The notes below the pieces were generated by a model. It was not told where the DNA came from and made no database searches. It saw only the letters and a program-made list of their open reading frames with translations. The position numbers were made by a program, and so were the translations under genes. DNA of 64,000 nucleotides from VMCP01 sp965655465 (GTDB lineage: Bacteria > Bacteroidota > Bacteroidia > NS11-12g > UBA955). The stretch is taken from positions 1 to 64,000 of the forward strand of contig CBFHGY010000001.1 of assembly GCA_965655465.1 (NCBI GenBank). The letters are read 5' to 3'. The stretch's first letter is position 1. Every line of letters begins with the position of its first letter. Positions 6,702-15,759 of this stretch are shown in pieces.

Positions 6702-8822
6702 TTATGGTTTTTTTGCAAATTCCTTTAAGCCGTCTTGAAGAAATGCTACAAAAGGTTCCACTTCAAATTGGAAATAATCTGCTCCGTATGCAGGCTGTAA
6801 TAATTCTTCTTTGGAGTTCAACAAACAATATAAAGGTTGTGTAGATTTGCCAAAATAATATTCTTGTAATTCAGCATTTTTATCTCCTAAAGTGGTTATC
6901 GTTTTTCCAGAAGTGCGGCTTTTAAAATGTGCACTGGGATCCAGTTTGATTTTTTTATCGTCGACATAAAGCGATACCACAATGTATTTTTCTTTTAGCA
7001 GGGCCAATACTTTAGGGTCCGACCATACCTTTTCTTCCATTTTACGGCAATTAACACATCCGTGTCCGGTGAAATCAATAAATAAGGGTTTCTTTTGTTC
7101 ACGCGCACAAGCTACGGCTTCATCGTAATCAAAATAACTGTGTATACCATGAGGACTATGCAGATACTCACTGTATTTGGGTGTTTTACAAATTCCCGCT
7201 TCGGATTCTGCAGCACGATCTAATCGAAAATCCTGAGTACTCATTGGAGGCAAATAACCTGCAAGTGCTTTCAAAGGAGCGCCAAACATACCCGGAATCA
7301 TGTAGGCTACAAAGGAGAATACTGCGATAACCATACCCAAACGGAAAACACTTAGGTTTGGGTTTGGTGTGTCGTGATCAAATTGAATTTTACCCAAAAG
7401 ATAAAGTCCCAATAAAGTAAAAATCACAATCCATATAGCTAGGTAAATCTCGCGGTCTAAAATTCCCCAATGATAGGTTTGATCGGGGATGCTTAAAAAT
7501 TTCAAGGCGAAGGCCAATTCCACAAAGCCCAGAACGACTTTGACTCCGTTTAACCAACCGCCACTTTTGGGAAGGTTGTTAAGCCATGAGGGAAATAAGG
7601 CCAATAAGCCGAAGGGGATTGCAAAAGCTAATGAAAATCCAAACATAGCAATGGCCGGACGCATGGCACCGCCGTGAACGGCTTCCACAAGAACGGTTCC
7701 TACAATGGGACCGGTGCACGAAAAGGAGACCAAAGCAATGGTAATGGCCATGAAAACAGAACCAGTTATTCCGCCCTTATCTGCTTGTCTGTCTACTTTA
7801 TTAACAAGCCAAGAGGGGAGTGTGATTTCGAAAGCTCCGAAGAAACTTGCCGCAAAAACGACAAAAATTATAGTAAAAAAGATATTTGGAGCCCAATGCG
7901 TGCTGAGCCAATTTGCTGCATTTGCGCCAAAGGCGAAAGCCACTATGGTGCCCACGATGGTATAAAGAGCAATAATGGAAATGGCAAAAACAAAGGTGTC
8001 GCGAAGCGCAATGGCACGGTTCTTATTGCGGATAAAAAACGAAACCGTCATCGGAATCATCGGGAATACGCAAGGAGTAAGTAGGGCTGTGAGACCGCTT
8101 AAAAATGCCAGTATAAACAGGCCCATCATGCCTTCTCCTTTTTCTTCGGAGGCTTGACCGTTAAAACTTTTAATCTCTTTTAAAGCTTCAGTTTTAAGGT
8201 AGTCAAGAGGTTCGTTTTGGTCGGATGTAACGCTAGAAACTACCGCGGGGACTATTGAATCTCCAGGAGTGTCATTGCCCGTGTTAGCGGCAACTTCTTT
8301 GGGGCTAATAGGTTGGGGTTCTTGTGCTTTGGCAGAACCCATTACATTTAAACTTGGAGTTTTAAGGGGAATATCTCGCAGATTTTCACAACCGGATTCA
8401 TTGCAAATTTGCCCGTTAAAAATGATGGATATATTTTCAATACTCTTAAGTACGCGTATCTTTTGTCGGAATTCTCCTTTTTTGGTGAATTCTCCCGTGG
8501 AGCAATTCCAAATTTCTTCTTCTTTGACCATGTGGTCGCCAATTCCATAAAACTTTCCTATCAATTCGTAGGAAGCATTGGGAAGGAATTCCAGTTGAGC
8601 ACGAATGGGACCGTCGTATTCTGGACAGTCACTCTTTTCGCTGTAAACGTGAAATCCATTGGCAATGTCTAGTTTTATGATAACTTCAAGGATATCACCT
8701 GCATTGGCCGTTGACTTACTGTAGGTAGCGGTAAAGGTTGGCTTTGGGAAACCCGCCGCACCCAATTGAAGTATGCTTATGAACAAAGTTAATAAGACAT
8801 AAACGCGTTTGTAAACACTCAT
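6702..8822 (-). CDS. dsbD: Thiol:disulfide interchange protein DsbD (cytochrome-c-biogenesis-like transmembrane reductase)
   Basis: 706 residues with three parts. A signal peptide and a periplasmic N-terminal domain come first (to about residue 200, with a CNESGC pair). Eight membrane helices follow (about 230-520), with TPCVFPM and SFSCTGP carrying the redox cysteines. A C-terminal thioredoxin-like domain closes the protein, with GHGCVNC near residue 588. DsbD moves electrons from cytoplasmic thioredoxin to periplasmic thiols for disulfide isomerisation and cytochrome c assembly. It is longer than E. coli DsbD, mostly through the linker at 165-215. It leads an operon with gmhA. A TAAATTTG box ends 5 nt before the ATG. 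Confidence 0.93.
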   Translation of the reverse strand: MSVYKRVYVLLTLFISILQLGAAGFPKPTFTATYSKSTANAGDILEVIIKLDIANGFHVYSEKSDCPEYDGPIRAQLEFLPNASYELIGKFYGIGDHMVKEEEIWNCSTGEFTKKGEFRQKIRVLKSIENISIIFNGQICNESGCENLRDIPLKTPSLNVMGSAKAQEPQPISPKEVAANTGNDTPGDSIVPAVVSSVTSDQNEPLDYLKTEALKEIKSFNGQASEEKGEGMMGLFILAFLSGLTALLTPCVFPMIPMTVSFFIRNKNRAIALRDTFVFAISIIALYTIVGTIVAFAFGANAANWLSTHWAPNIFFTIIFVVFAASFFGAFEITLPSWLVNKVDRQADKGGITGSVFMAITIALVSFSCTGPIVGTVLVEAVHGGAMRPAIAMFGFSLAFAIPFGLLALFPSWLNNLPKSGGWLNGVKVVLGFVELAFALKFLSIPDQTYHWGILDREIYLAIWIVIFTLLGLYLLGKIQFDHDTPNPNLSVFRLGMVIAVFSFVAYMIPGMFGAPLKALAGYLPPMSTQDFRLDRAAESEAGICKTPKYSEYLHSPHGIHSYFDYDEAVACAREQKKPLFIDFTGHGCVNCRKMEEKVWSDPKVLALLKEKYIVVSLYVDDKKIKLDPSAHFKSRTSGKTITTLGDKNAELQEYYFGKSTQPLYCLLNSKEELLQPAYGADYFQFEVEPFVAFLQDGLKEFAKKP

Positions 8823-8827
8823 TCCTA

Positions 8828-8835
8828 CAAATTTA
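8828..8835 (-). promoter_or_regulatory. -7 box (TAAATTTG) of dsbD, 5 nt from the ATG
   Basis: Exact TAnnTTTG on the minus strand; bases 8823-8827 separate it from the start codon, which leaves no room for a leader or a Shine-Dalgarno sequence. Confidence 0.6.
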
Positions 8836-8921
8836 GGTTTTTTTAAGTTTTTCTAGGGATACATCCATCACATTTTTATGTCTTGTGAAAAACAAAATTC
8901 GGGCATTCGGCAAAATGGCAT

Positions 8922-8929
8922 TAGGTTTG
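8922..8929 (+). promoter_or_regulatory. -7 box (TAGGTTTG) of the LysM glucosaminidase
   Basis: Exact TAnnTTTG 15 nt before the ATG at 8945, divergent from the dsbD promoter in the same 122-nt spacer. Confidence 0.5.
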
Positions 8930-8944
8930 GACTGAATACCTAAT

Positions 8945-10444
8945 ATGCGGCGAATAATTATAATTTGTTTCTGGATGTATGGAGTGGGTGTATCCGCTTA
9001 TTTACAGGCGCAGAACAACCGTTCCATAAGTACCAAAGTGTATATAGATTCCTTTAAAGACATTGCCATGCAAGAAATGCGAGCCAATGGAGTACCCGCA
9101 AGTATTACGCTTGGGCAGGGGATTTTGGAAAGCGCTTCGGGAAATTCGAGGTTATCAAAAGAATGTAATAACCATTTCGGAATAAAGTGTCGAAAGAATT
9201 GGACGGGTTCCTTTTGTTTAGCCGATGACGACGCACAAGACGAATGCTTTAGGGGGTATGAAAGCGCTTTTGAATCCTACCGTGACCATTCGTTGTTCTT
9301 GAAAAATAGCCGCCGTTACGATTTTTTATTTGAATTGAATCCGCTTGACTATGAATCTTGGGCCCACGGATTGCGCAAAGCAGGATATGCAACCAATCCG
9401 GCTTACGGCAATATTTTAACTCGAATTATTGAGAAATACCAATTATCGCATTACGATTCCTTAGTGGTAATTGGGGAAGATTATTTTAATGGCAGTGGGG
9501 GGAAGTCTATCATGGTAAATGGCATCCCCGCGTATGCCGCTAAATCTGGAGACACTCCTGAAAGTATTGCCAAGGAACAAAAATTAGCGGAATGGAAAAT
9601 TTATAAGTACAACGATTTGCAACGAGAAGATTTTATCAATCCAGGCGAAATTTTGTACTTAAAACCCAAACGAAAAACCGCGCTAGAAAATACGCATATC
9701 ATCAAAAGAGGAGAGTCGATGCATGACGTATCCCAAATGTATGCCATTAAGCTCAAGTCTTTGCGAAAACTGAACCAAATGGAGCCCGGTCAAGAGCCTG
9801 AAATTGGGGAAGAATTGAATTTGGCTGAAAAACGTGCACACCCTCCGAAGGTAATCACAGGAAGAGTTCCTATGTCCACGGCGGTTCAAGTACTTAAAAA
9901 TGCGAATAACACCAACGATCAAACCCATGAAGTAGCAGCTGGGGAAACTATCGAAGGCATTGCAGATAAATACCATACTTCGGTGTTAAATTTGGTTCGG
10001 TGGAACGATTTAGAATTTGCGGAAGTGAGTGTTGGACAGATTTTAGTCTTGGCACCTGGAATAAAATCTTCAGCAGATGTGCGTTCCGTAGCTGAAAGTG
10101 AGACCAATTTAAAGCCCCTAACTCATACGGTTATGCGCGGAGAAACCGTATATTCCATCGCCCGCATGTATAAATTAGATCCTGCTCAAATTATTAAGGC
10201 CAATGAACGCTTACGCAAGGGCGGCAGTTTAATGGCCGATGAAGTCATTCGATTGACTCCTAATGATGGCACAACACCCGCTAATGAAAATCAAAACACA
10301 CGTGCGAGTATTCACTATGTGAAGCCAGGAGAAACCCTGTATGGGATTTCGCAAAAATATGGAGTTTCGGTTGACGCGATCAAGGGTAAAAACAACATGC
10401 AATCTAACTCCATTTGGGTGGGTCAGAAATTGAAATTGCCTTAA
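8945..10444 (+). CDS. Secreted N-acetylglucosaminidase-domain protein with five LysM repeats
   Basis: 499 residues. A signal peptide (1-22, ending YLQAQ) is followed by a mannosyl-glycoprotein endo-beta-N-acetylglucosaminidase/FlgJ-like domain (about 28-175). The domain has SITLGQGILESASGNS with the catalytic-type Glu, then NNHFGIKC and the YATNPAY region. Five LysM modules follow, each opening with a (K/R/A)xG(D/E)(T/S) motif: near residues 200, 255, 325, 395 and 455. This is a peptidoglycan hydrolase held on the wall by LysM domains, likely acting in cell separation or turnover. Its stop overlaps the stop of convergent lysC within a single TTAA. Confidence 0.9.
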   Translation: MRRIIIICFWMYGVGVSAYLQAQNNRSISTKVYIDSFKDIAMQEMRANGVPASITLGQGILESASGNSRLSKECNNHFGIKCRKNWTGSFCLADDDAQDECFRGYESAFESYRDHSLFLKNSRRYDFLFELNPLDYESWAHGLRKAGYATNPAYGNILTRIIEKYQLSHYDSLVVIGEDYFNGSGGKSIMVNGIPAYAAKSGDTPESIAKEQKLAEWKIYKYNDLQREDFINPGEILYLKPKRKTALENTHIIKRGESMHDVSQMYAIKLKSLRKLNQMEPGQEPEIGEELNLAEKRAHPPKVITGRVPMSTAVQVLKNANNTNDQTHEVAAGETIEGIADKYHTSVLNLVRWNDLEFAEVSVGQILVLAPGIKSSADVRSVAESETNLKPLTHTVMRGETVYSIARMYKLDPAQIIKANERLRKGGSLMADEVIRLTPNDGTTPANENQNTRASIHYVKPGETLYGISQKYGVSVDAIKGKNNMQSNSIWVGQKLKLP

Positions 10445-11706
10445 GCAATTAAAAAATGTGCGGCACTTTCAACTTGTTGCTCCAATACGATTTTTCCGCG
10501 TTCTTGTGCCCGAATTTTGGCATCTTCGATTTGCGGTTGGTAAACACTTAATAGCTGCAGACCCGATTGGGCATGTACCACAAAACCCGCTGATTTTAAA
10601 TCCGCTATTAATGGTTGGTGTTGATGTTCTTTGGGATCTATAGCGCAACGGAATCGAATGGCTGAATTCTGCATAATATTTACACGAACTTTATGTTTCG
10701 AAAACAATTCAAACAATTCGCGTAAATGGTCTTCAGCAATGAAGGTGAAGTCGGAGCTGCTAATTTCAAGTAAACATTGATCTTCTTTTAAAATGAAACA
10801 AGGAGTTCCAATTCCGTGTTCGCCTTCAAAAACGCGCGTGCCTGTTTTTTCTGTATCTATAAAGGAACGCACATACAGTGGGATTTTAGCTGCTTTTAAG
10901 GGCTGAATTGTTTTCGGATGAATTACAGAAGCTCCATAATAGGCCAACTCGATGGCATCATTATAGGTAAGTTCAGGTAATAATTGTGTGTTTTCGAAGC
11001 GTTTGGGATCGGCATTGAGAACCCCAGGAACGTCTTTCCAAATGGTTACACTTTCCGCCTCTAGGGCTTTGCCAAAAATTGCGGCTGAATAGTCACTACC
11101 TTCTCTTCCTAATGTAGTAGTTTCTCCTTTTTCGCCTCTACCCATAAATCCTTGAGTGATGATGAGGTTTTTCTTCGATAGGGGGGCTAAACGACTTTTA
11201 ATAATCCGTTCGGTATCGTCCCACTGCACGCGCGCATCCCGATATCGGCTATCGGTAATGATAAAGTTTCGCGCATCAATCCATTGGGTTCGTGTTCCCA
11301 TTTTAAGTAGATAACTGCTCAAAATACGACTTGAAATTAACTCTCCATAGGTAATTATCTGATCGTAAAGGAAGTCATAATCTTCGTGTAATTGATCATT
11401 TTCAACTACACATTCAAGCTCTAAAAACAGATTTTCTACTTCATTAATGAACATCACATCGGTAAGATCAAATAATTCATTTATAATTTCTAAATGTGTC
11501 GTTTTAACACTAAGTAATAATTCATTTAATTCAGGCTTATTGTAAAAACAAGCATCTACTACCAACTCTAGTGCATTGGTTGTTTTACCTATAGCCGACA
11601 CCACAACAAGCACGGATGCTTCTTGTTCTTTAGAAATTATACCCGCAACGTTTTTAATTCCTTCTGCATTTTTTACAGATGCCCCACCGAATTTATAAAT
11701 TTTCAT
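10441..11706 (-). CDS. lysC: Aspartate kinase
   Basis: 421 residues. The N-terminal kinase motif is KFGGASV, and TTLGREGSDYSAA holds the catalytic and aspartate-binding residues. Two ACT-like regulatory segments occupy about 290-400. The enzyme phosphorylates aspartate, the first step to lysine, threonine, methionine and diaminopimelate. It is monofunctional; no homoserine dehydrogenase domain follows. The gene is transcribed away from fbp. I saw no TAnnTTTG near its start, so its promoter is unassigned. Confidence 0.92.
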   Translation of the reverse strand: MKIYKFGGASVKNAEGIKNVAGIISKEQEASVLVVVSAIGKTTNALELVVDACFYNKPELNELLLSVKTTHLEIINELFDLTDVMFINEVENLFLELECVVENDQLHEDYDFLYDQIITYGELISSRILSSYLLKMGTRTQWIDARNFIITDSRYRDARVQWDDTERIIKSRLAPLSKKNLIITQGFMGRGEKGETTTLGREGSDYSAAIFGKALEAESVTIWKDVPGVLNADPKRFENTQLLPELTYNDAIELAYYGASVIHPKTIQPLKAAKIPLYVRSFIDTEKTGTRVFEGEHGIGTPCFILKEDQCLLEISSSDFTFIAEDHLRELFELFSKHKVRVNIMQNSAIRFRCAIDPKEHQHQPLIADLKSAGFVVHAQSGLQLLSVYQPQIEDAKIRAQERGKIVLEQQVESAAHFLIA

Positions 11707-11788
11707 TACTTTTTTTTCTAATTATTAAGGAAAATCAAAGGTTTTTGCCTTGTTTTGCAATTTAAACGGATTCATTAAACACTTTTTT

Positions 11789-12811
11789 ATGGCGCAATCG
11801 GAAATCACTACTTTAGAGCAATACATCGTAGACCAACAAGCACTACATTCTAATGCAGACGGATCTTTAAGTCGTATATTTCGTGCCATTGAATTGGCTG
11901 CAAAGATAGTGAATCGCGATGTGCGAAAAGCAGGTCTCATCGATATTTTAGGTGAAGATGGCTCCATCAATCCGCATGGTGAAGACCAACAAAAATTGGA
12001 TGTTATCGCCAATAACGTATTTATATCTGCTTTATCCAGAACGAAGGAAGTCTCGATGATTATTTCGGAGGAAAATGAAGGTATCATTTACGTTGAAGGT
12101 TGTGAACACGAAAAATATATTGTGGCAATCGATCCTTTAGATGGAAGTAGCAATATCGATGTAAATGTGAGTATTGGTTCCATTTTCTCCATTTACAAAC
12201 GCAATAATCCTGAAAACAAACCCGGTTTAGAGGATTGTTTACAAACAGGGAATAGTCAGGTGGCTGCAGGTTATGTGTTTTATGGAAGCTCCACGATGCT
12301 GGTTTATACCACCGGTCAAGGAGTAAATGGATTTACTTTAGACGATGCCTTGCAAGAATTTTGTTTATCGCATCCTCAAATTCAAACGCCCGCTAATGGG
12401 AGCATATTTTCAGTAAATGAAGGTAACTATCAAGATTTCCCTACTGGAATTCAAGCTTATATAGATTTCTGCAAAGATGCGGATGCATCTCCAAAGCACC
12501 CCTATAAAGCAAGATATATAGGCAGTATGATTGCAGATTTTCACCGCAATCTACTTAAAGGAGGTATTTTTATGTATCCTTCAACGAATAAATCGCCGAA
12601 TGGAAAATTGCGTTTGATGTACGAGTGTAATCCAATGGCCTTTATTGCAGAACAAGCAGGGGGAATGGCTTCCAATGGTTCTGAGCGCGTGATGGATTTA
12701 TTGGCAACTGATTTGCACCAACGTTGTCCTTTATATATAGGATCAAAAAACATGGTTCAAAAGGCTATTGAAATGTTACATGAATACGAATCTATTTTAG
12801 CGAATCGCTAA
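11789..12811 (+). CDS. fbp: Class I fructose-1,6-bisphosphatase
   Basis: 340 residues from the ATG at 11789; an upstream TTG at 11750 would add 13 unlikely residues. Class I motifs are visible: GEDQQKLDVIAN, IISEENEG, and the metal-binding IDPLDGSSNIDVNVS. The phosphate-site region is YIGSMIADFHR, and the end is KSPNGKLRLMYE. It hydrolyses fructose 1,6-bisphosphate in gluconeogenesis; class I enzymes are usually AMP-inhibited. Monocistronic, convergent with recO with a 27-nt spacer. Confidence 0.95.
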   Translation: MAQSEITTLEQYIVDQQALHSNADGSLSRIFRAIELAAKIVNRDVRKAGLIDILGEDGSINPHGEDQQKLDVIANNVFISALSRTKEVSMIISEENEGIIYVEGCEHEKYIVAIDPLDGSSNIDVNVSIGSIFSIYKRNNPENKPGLEDCLQTGNSQVAAGYVFYGSSTMLVYTTGQGVNGFTLDDALQEFCLSHPQIQTPANGSIFSVNEGNYQDFPTGIQAYIDFCKDADASPKHPYKARYIGSMIADFHRNLLKGGIFMYPSTNKSPNGKLRLMYECNPMAFIAEQAGGMASNGSERVMDLLATDLHQRCPLYIGSKNMVQKAIEMLHEYESILANR

Positions 12812-12838
12812 TAAGATCGTTTTATATTCTCGGGGATT

Positions 12839-13474
12839 TTAAAGGAACAATTCGTCGATAACTTCTAAAGACCTCACACTTCTTTCGGGAAACGCTAGTA
12901 GGCGTAAAACGTCTACAAGTCTATTCAGCAGGTGTCTGCGCATGCTGCGATCTAGTTCGGGATCTCTTCCCGCTGAAATTTCCTGAAGTTGAAACTTTAC
13001 GCCTTGTAAATGCGGGAAATGCACATCGGCATCAATCTGGTATCCCAGTTGTTCGCAAAGTCCCAAAACGAATTGTATAGGTGCGTATTTCTGCGAAACC
13101 TCATTTCCTAATGAGCAGATTTTATCCTTGATATATTCAAATAAGGCAGCATCGCTATGCGAGTCTTCTAAGGAAAGTGAGAGCAATTCGGTATAAAAAA
13201 AGCATAATTGTTGGGCAGGAATAGATAGCATTATGGGATTTTCTCGATGCAGTTGAACTTCCTTGATTCTGCGAAGTCCACCGCCTTGTTTATCGTTAAA
13301 TACCAACTCAATCAATTGGCCGCTTTGGTAATAGGCAGCTTTAGATTTGCTTTTTCCCAATCCTTGAACCAAGAAGGGGATCAATCCGTTGTTTTCGGTA
13401 AAGACTTTTACAACCGCAGAATGATCGGTATAAGGCACTTTGCTGAGTACGACGCCAAGCGTTTTGACGATCAT
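12839..13474 (-). CDS. recO: DNA repair protein RecO
   Basis: 211 residues, slightly short for RecO. An N-terminal OB fold (TLGVVLSKVPYTDHSAVVKV, GLIPFLVQGLGKSKSK) is followed by the helical domain. The zinc-binding Cys cluster of some RecO proteins is absent. RecO works with RecR to load RecA onto SSB-coated gaps. It lies 9 nt downstream of the beta-propeller gene of the haem-uptake-like operon and is probably read through from it, although there is no functional link. Confidence 0.88.
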   Translation of the reverse strand: MIVKTLGVVLSKVPYTDHSAVVKVFTENNGLIPFLVQGLGKSKSKAAYYQSGQLIELVFNDKQGGGLRRIKEVQLHRENPIMLSIPAQQLCFFYTELLSLSLEDSHSDAALFEYIKDKICSLGNEVSQKYAPIQFVLGLCEQLGYQIDADVHFPHLQGVKFQLQEISAGRDPELDRSMRRHLLNRLVDVLRLLAFPERSVRSLEVIDELFL

Positions 13475-13483
13475 ATTTGAGAA

Positions 13484-14713
13484 TTAATCAACCCAATCTG
13501 CAATGAATAAATTTGTATCGCGAGTACCACCATTATCTCTATTCGAACTGAAAATGAGTTTTTTTCCGTCGGGAGAAAACATCGGAAATGCATTGAAAAT
13601 GCTATTATTGGTTATGCGTTCCAAGCCTGTTCCATCGGTATTAATCATGAATAATTGAAAGTCATAACCCCGTTCGCTGTGATGATTGCTTGAAAAAATA
13701 ATTTTTTCACCTGAAGGATGATAGAAAGGAGCCCAGTTGGCTTTACCTAAATGTGTAATTTGTTTTAAATCGGTGCCATCCACATTTACCGTATATATTT
13801 CCATATTGGTAGGGGCTACCAGGTTTTTACTTAAGTAATCCTTGTAAGATTTAATTTCTTCTGCTGTCTTTGGACGTGAAGAACGGAATACCAATTTCTT
13901 GCTGTCTGGGGAGAAAAATGCACCGCCATCATATCCTAAATCGTGCGTTATCTGACGTACATTTTTACCGTCAATGTCCATAATGTATAACTCTAAATCT
14001 CCAGAACGAGTACTTGTAAATACTATCGATTTGCCATCGGGAGAAACGGTGGCTTCTGCGTCATAACCAGGTGCATCGGTAAGTTGTTTTACAATATTGC
14101 CATTCTTGTCGGTAACGAAAATGTCAAAATCCTCATAAATAGGCCACAAATAGACACCTTTGGTTTCTGGAACAGGAGGACAAACTTTACTGCCAAGGTG
14201 GGTACTTGCATACACCATAGTCGAATCACCGGGCATGAAATAAGAACAGGTTGTGCGGCCTTCCCCGGTGCTTACCATTGGAGGTTTAAAATCTGGACTA
14301 CCCATGCTGTTTATCGGGCTATAAAAAATCTGGTCGCATTTTAATCCCCATGCGGGATTATTACTTTGAAAAACGATTTCCTTACCATTGAAACTAAAGT
14401 AAGCTTCGGCGTTATCTCCACCAAAAGTTAACCGGGTAAGATTTTTTAGGTGTATTTCAGGTTTTACTTCGGGAACGCTGGCATTGGGATTTGCATGATG
14501 ATGACCTGCATGACCGTCATTTCCAGGATGTCCATTGAGTTCAGCATTGGAGTTGGAAGCATTTTTAGATTTCCTATTTATTATATGGTTAAGCTGATTG
14601 ATTTGCTCTGAATTCAGTTGGGTATTGCTTTCTTCTTGTTTTGATTGTGTATCCTGAGCCAATAAGGGAAAGGCACCTAAAAATAAGGTTGCAATTAAAA
14701 AGTTTTTCATCAT
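13484..14713 (-). CDS. Secreted TolB-like beta-propeller (PD40) protein with a His-rich N-terminal segment
   Basis: About 409 residues from the double ATG at 14708-14713. A signal peptide (MKNFLIATLFLGAFPLLAQ) is followed by a polar linker with a His/Gly cluster (HPGNDGHAGHHH, about residues 60-70). Five or more WD40-like PD40 blades follow, each with FSPDGKKLIFSSNR-type repeats. Such propellers bind proteins or ligands in the periplasm or at the surface; the His cluster suggests metal or haem contact. It is the fourth gene of an operon with two HmuY-family genes and a TonB receptor, 8 nt after the HmuY lipoprotein gene. Function is inferred from context only. Confidence 0.8.
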   Translation of the reverse strand: MMKNFLIATLFLGAFPLLAQDTQSKQEESNTQLNSEQINQLNHIINRKSKNASNSNAELNGHPGNDGHAGHHHANPNASVPEVKPEIHLKNLTRLTFGGDNAEAYFSFNGKEIVFQSNNPAWGLKCDQIFYSPINSMGSPDFKPPMVSTGEGRTTCSYFMPGDSTMVYASTHLGSKVCPPVPETKGVYLWPIYEDFDIFVTDKNGNIVKQLTDAPGYDAEATVSPDGKSIVFTSTRSGDLELYIMDIDGKNVRQITHDLGYDGGAFFSPDSKKLVFRSSRPKTAEEIKSYKDYLSKNLVAPTNMEIYTVNVDGTDLKQITHLGKANWAPFYHPSGEKIIFSSNHHSERGYDFQLFMINTDGTGLERITNNSIFNAFPMFSPDGKKLIFSSNRDNGGTRDTNLFIADWVD

Positions 14714-14721
14714 ATTCAAAT

Positions 14722-15753
14722 TTAAGGTTTTAATAATTCCCATGCCATTTTGGGAAATCCTTTGCGACCTTGATCGTCGTAAAAATCTACGAATCGCATT
14801 TTAAAGTAATTCCCATTTTGAGTTTTAAGCAGGTAAAATCGATTAGGTACAATGGTGTATTTACCGGAGTTCATATCGAATGTTTTCCAATCGTAACCAA
14901 TTTCATTTAATTTTTTATGCAGAGGAACTTGTAAGGCATCCGCATAGGTAAAGGAATTGAAGGTGTAATTGTCATCGATTTGAGCAACTGAAATTTTAAC
15001 CGGATTTATCAATGCACCTCTGATGACATAATGGAATATGGTTCCATCTACATCGGGAACGGGTTCTTTATAAGTAGTAAAAACCAAGTCCCAATTTTTA
15101 TTCTGGAATACCTCATTTTGAACTAATGCACGCTTTCCGAAAGAATAATAGGCATAGTTGTATTCTGGCTTAGTCTGTATCTTAGTAAGATAATACCCTG
15201 CGGTATCGTTTAAATATCCCCATGCGAATTGATATACCCCTCCCTTAACATTTAGGAATTGCATTTTCACATATCGGCTATCGAGACTTGAGTCTGCCCC
15301 CAAATCGAAAACATATACTTCGTTTTCATTCCCAACATAGCCGTCAGTACTTGATTTGAAACAACCGGTTAAGGCCAAAGAATCGCGGTGTCCTTCTGGG
15401 TGATCGTATTTCCATTTTAAGGTTTTTGGATCGATATTTTTTAGCGTGAGAAAATCGGTATTTTCAAGTTTAGCCGCAGAGAATTGTACGTTTTTACCGC
15501 CACAAATAATTAAATGAGGGTCACCGCTGCAGGAAACGCCGATATCCCATAAACCAAATGCGTTGCTTCCTGTTTGTTGACTTTCGAAATCGAAATACAA
15601 TTGTTGGGAATAAGATTCCCCCATTTCGAAAGTTTGAGTTTGTAGGCCTTTAGCTACATTGGGAGCAGGGTATAAAGGTTCGTCTTTATGACAACTCGCT
15701 AATAAAAGTAGGATGGTAGCGTATAAAAGGCGTCTTGAAATAGAGAATATCAT
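14722..15753 (-). CDS. HmuY-family haem-binding-like lipoprotein
   Basis: 343 residues with a lipoprotein signal (LLLLASC, Cys near residue 21). The HmuY fold is recognisable in FGLWDIGVSC, in NKNWDLVFTTY and in the closing IGYDWKTFDMNSGKY...NRFYLLKT pattern. HmuY of Porphyromonas gingivalis takes haem from host proteins and hands it to the TonB receptor HmuR. Here the gene lies 6 nt downstream of a TonB receptor, the same pairing. It has three extra Cys residues in the mature part. Haem-ligating residues cannot be assigned without alignment. Confidence 0.82.
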   Translation of the reverse strand: MIFSISRRLLYATILLLLASCHKDEPLYPAPNVAKGLQTQTFEMGESYSQQLYFDFESQQTGSNAFGLWDIGVSCSGDPHLIICGGKNVQFSAAKLENTDFLTLKNIDPKTLKWKYDHPEGHRDSLALTGCFKSSTDGYVGNENEVYVFDLGADSSLDSRYVKMQFLNVKGGVYQFAWGYLNDTAGYYLTKIQTKPEYNYAYYSFGKRALVQNEVFQNKNWDLVFTTYKEPVPDVDGTIFHYVIRGALINPVKISVAQIDDNYTFNSFTYADALQVPLHKKLNEIGYDWKTFDMNSGKYTIVPNRFYLLKTQNGNYFKMRFVDFYDDQGRKGFPKMAWELLKP

Positions 15754-15759
15754 AAAGTG

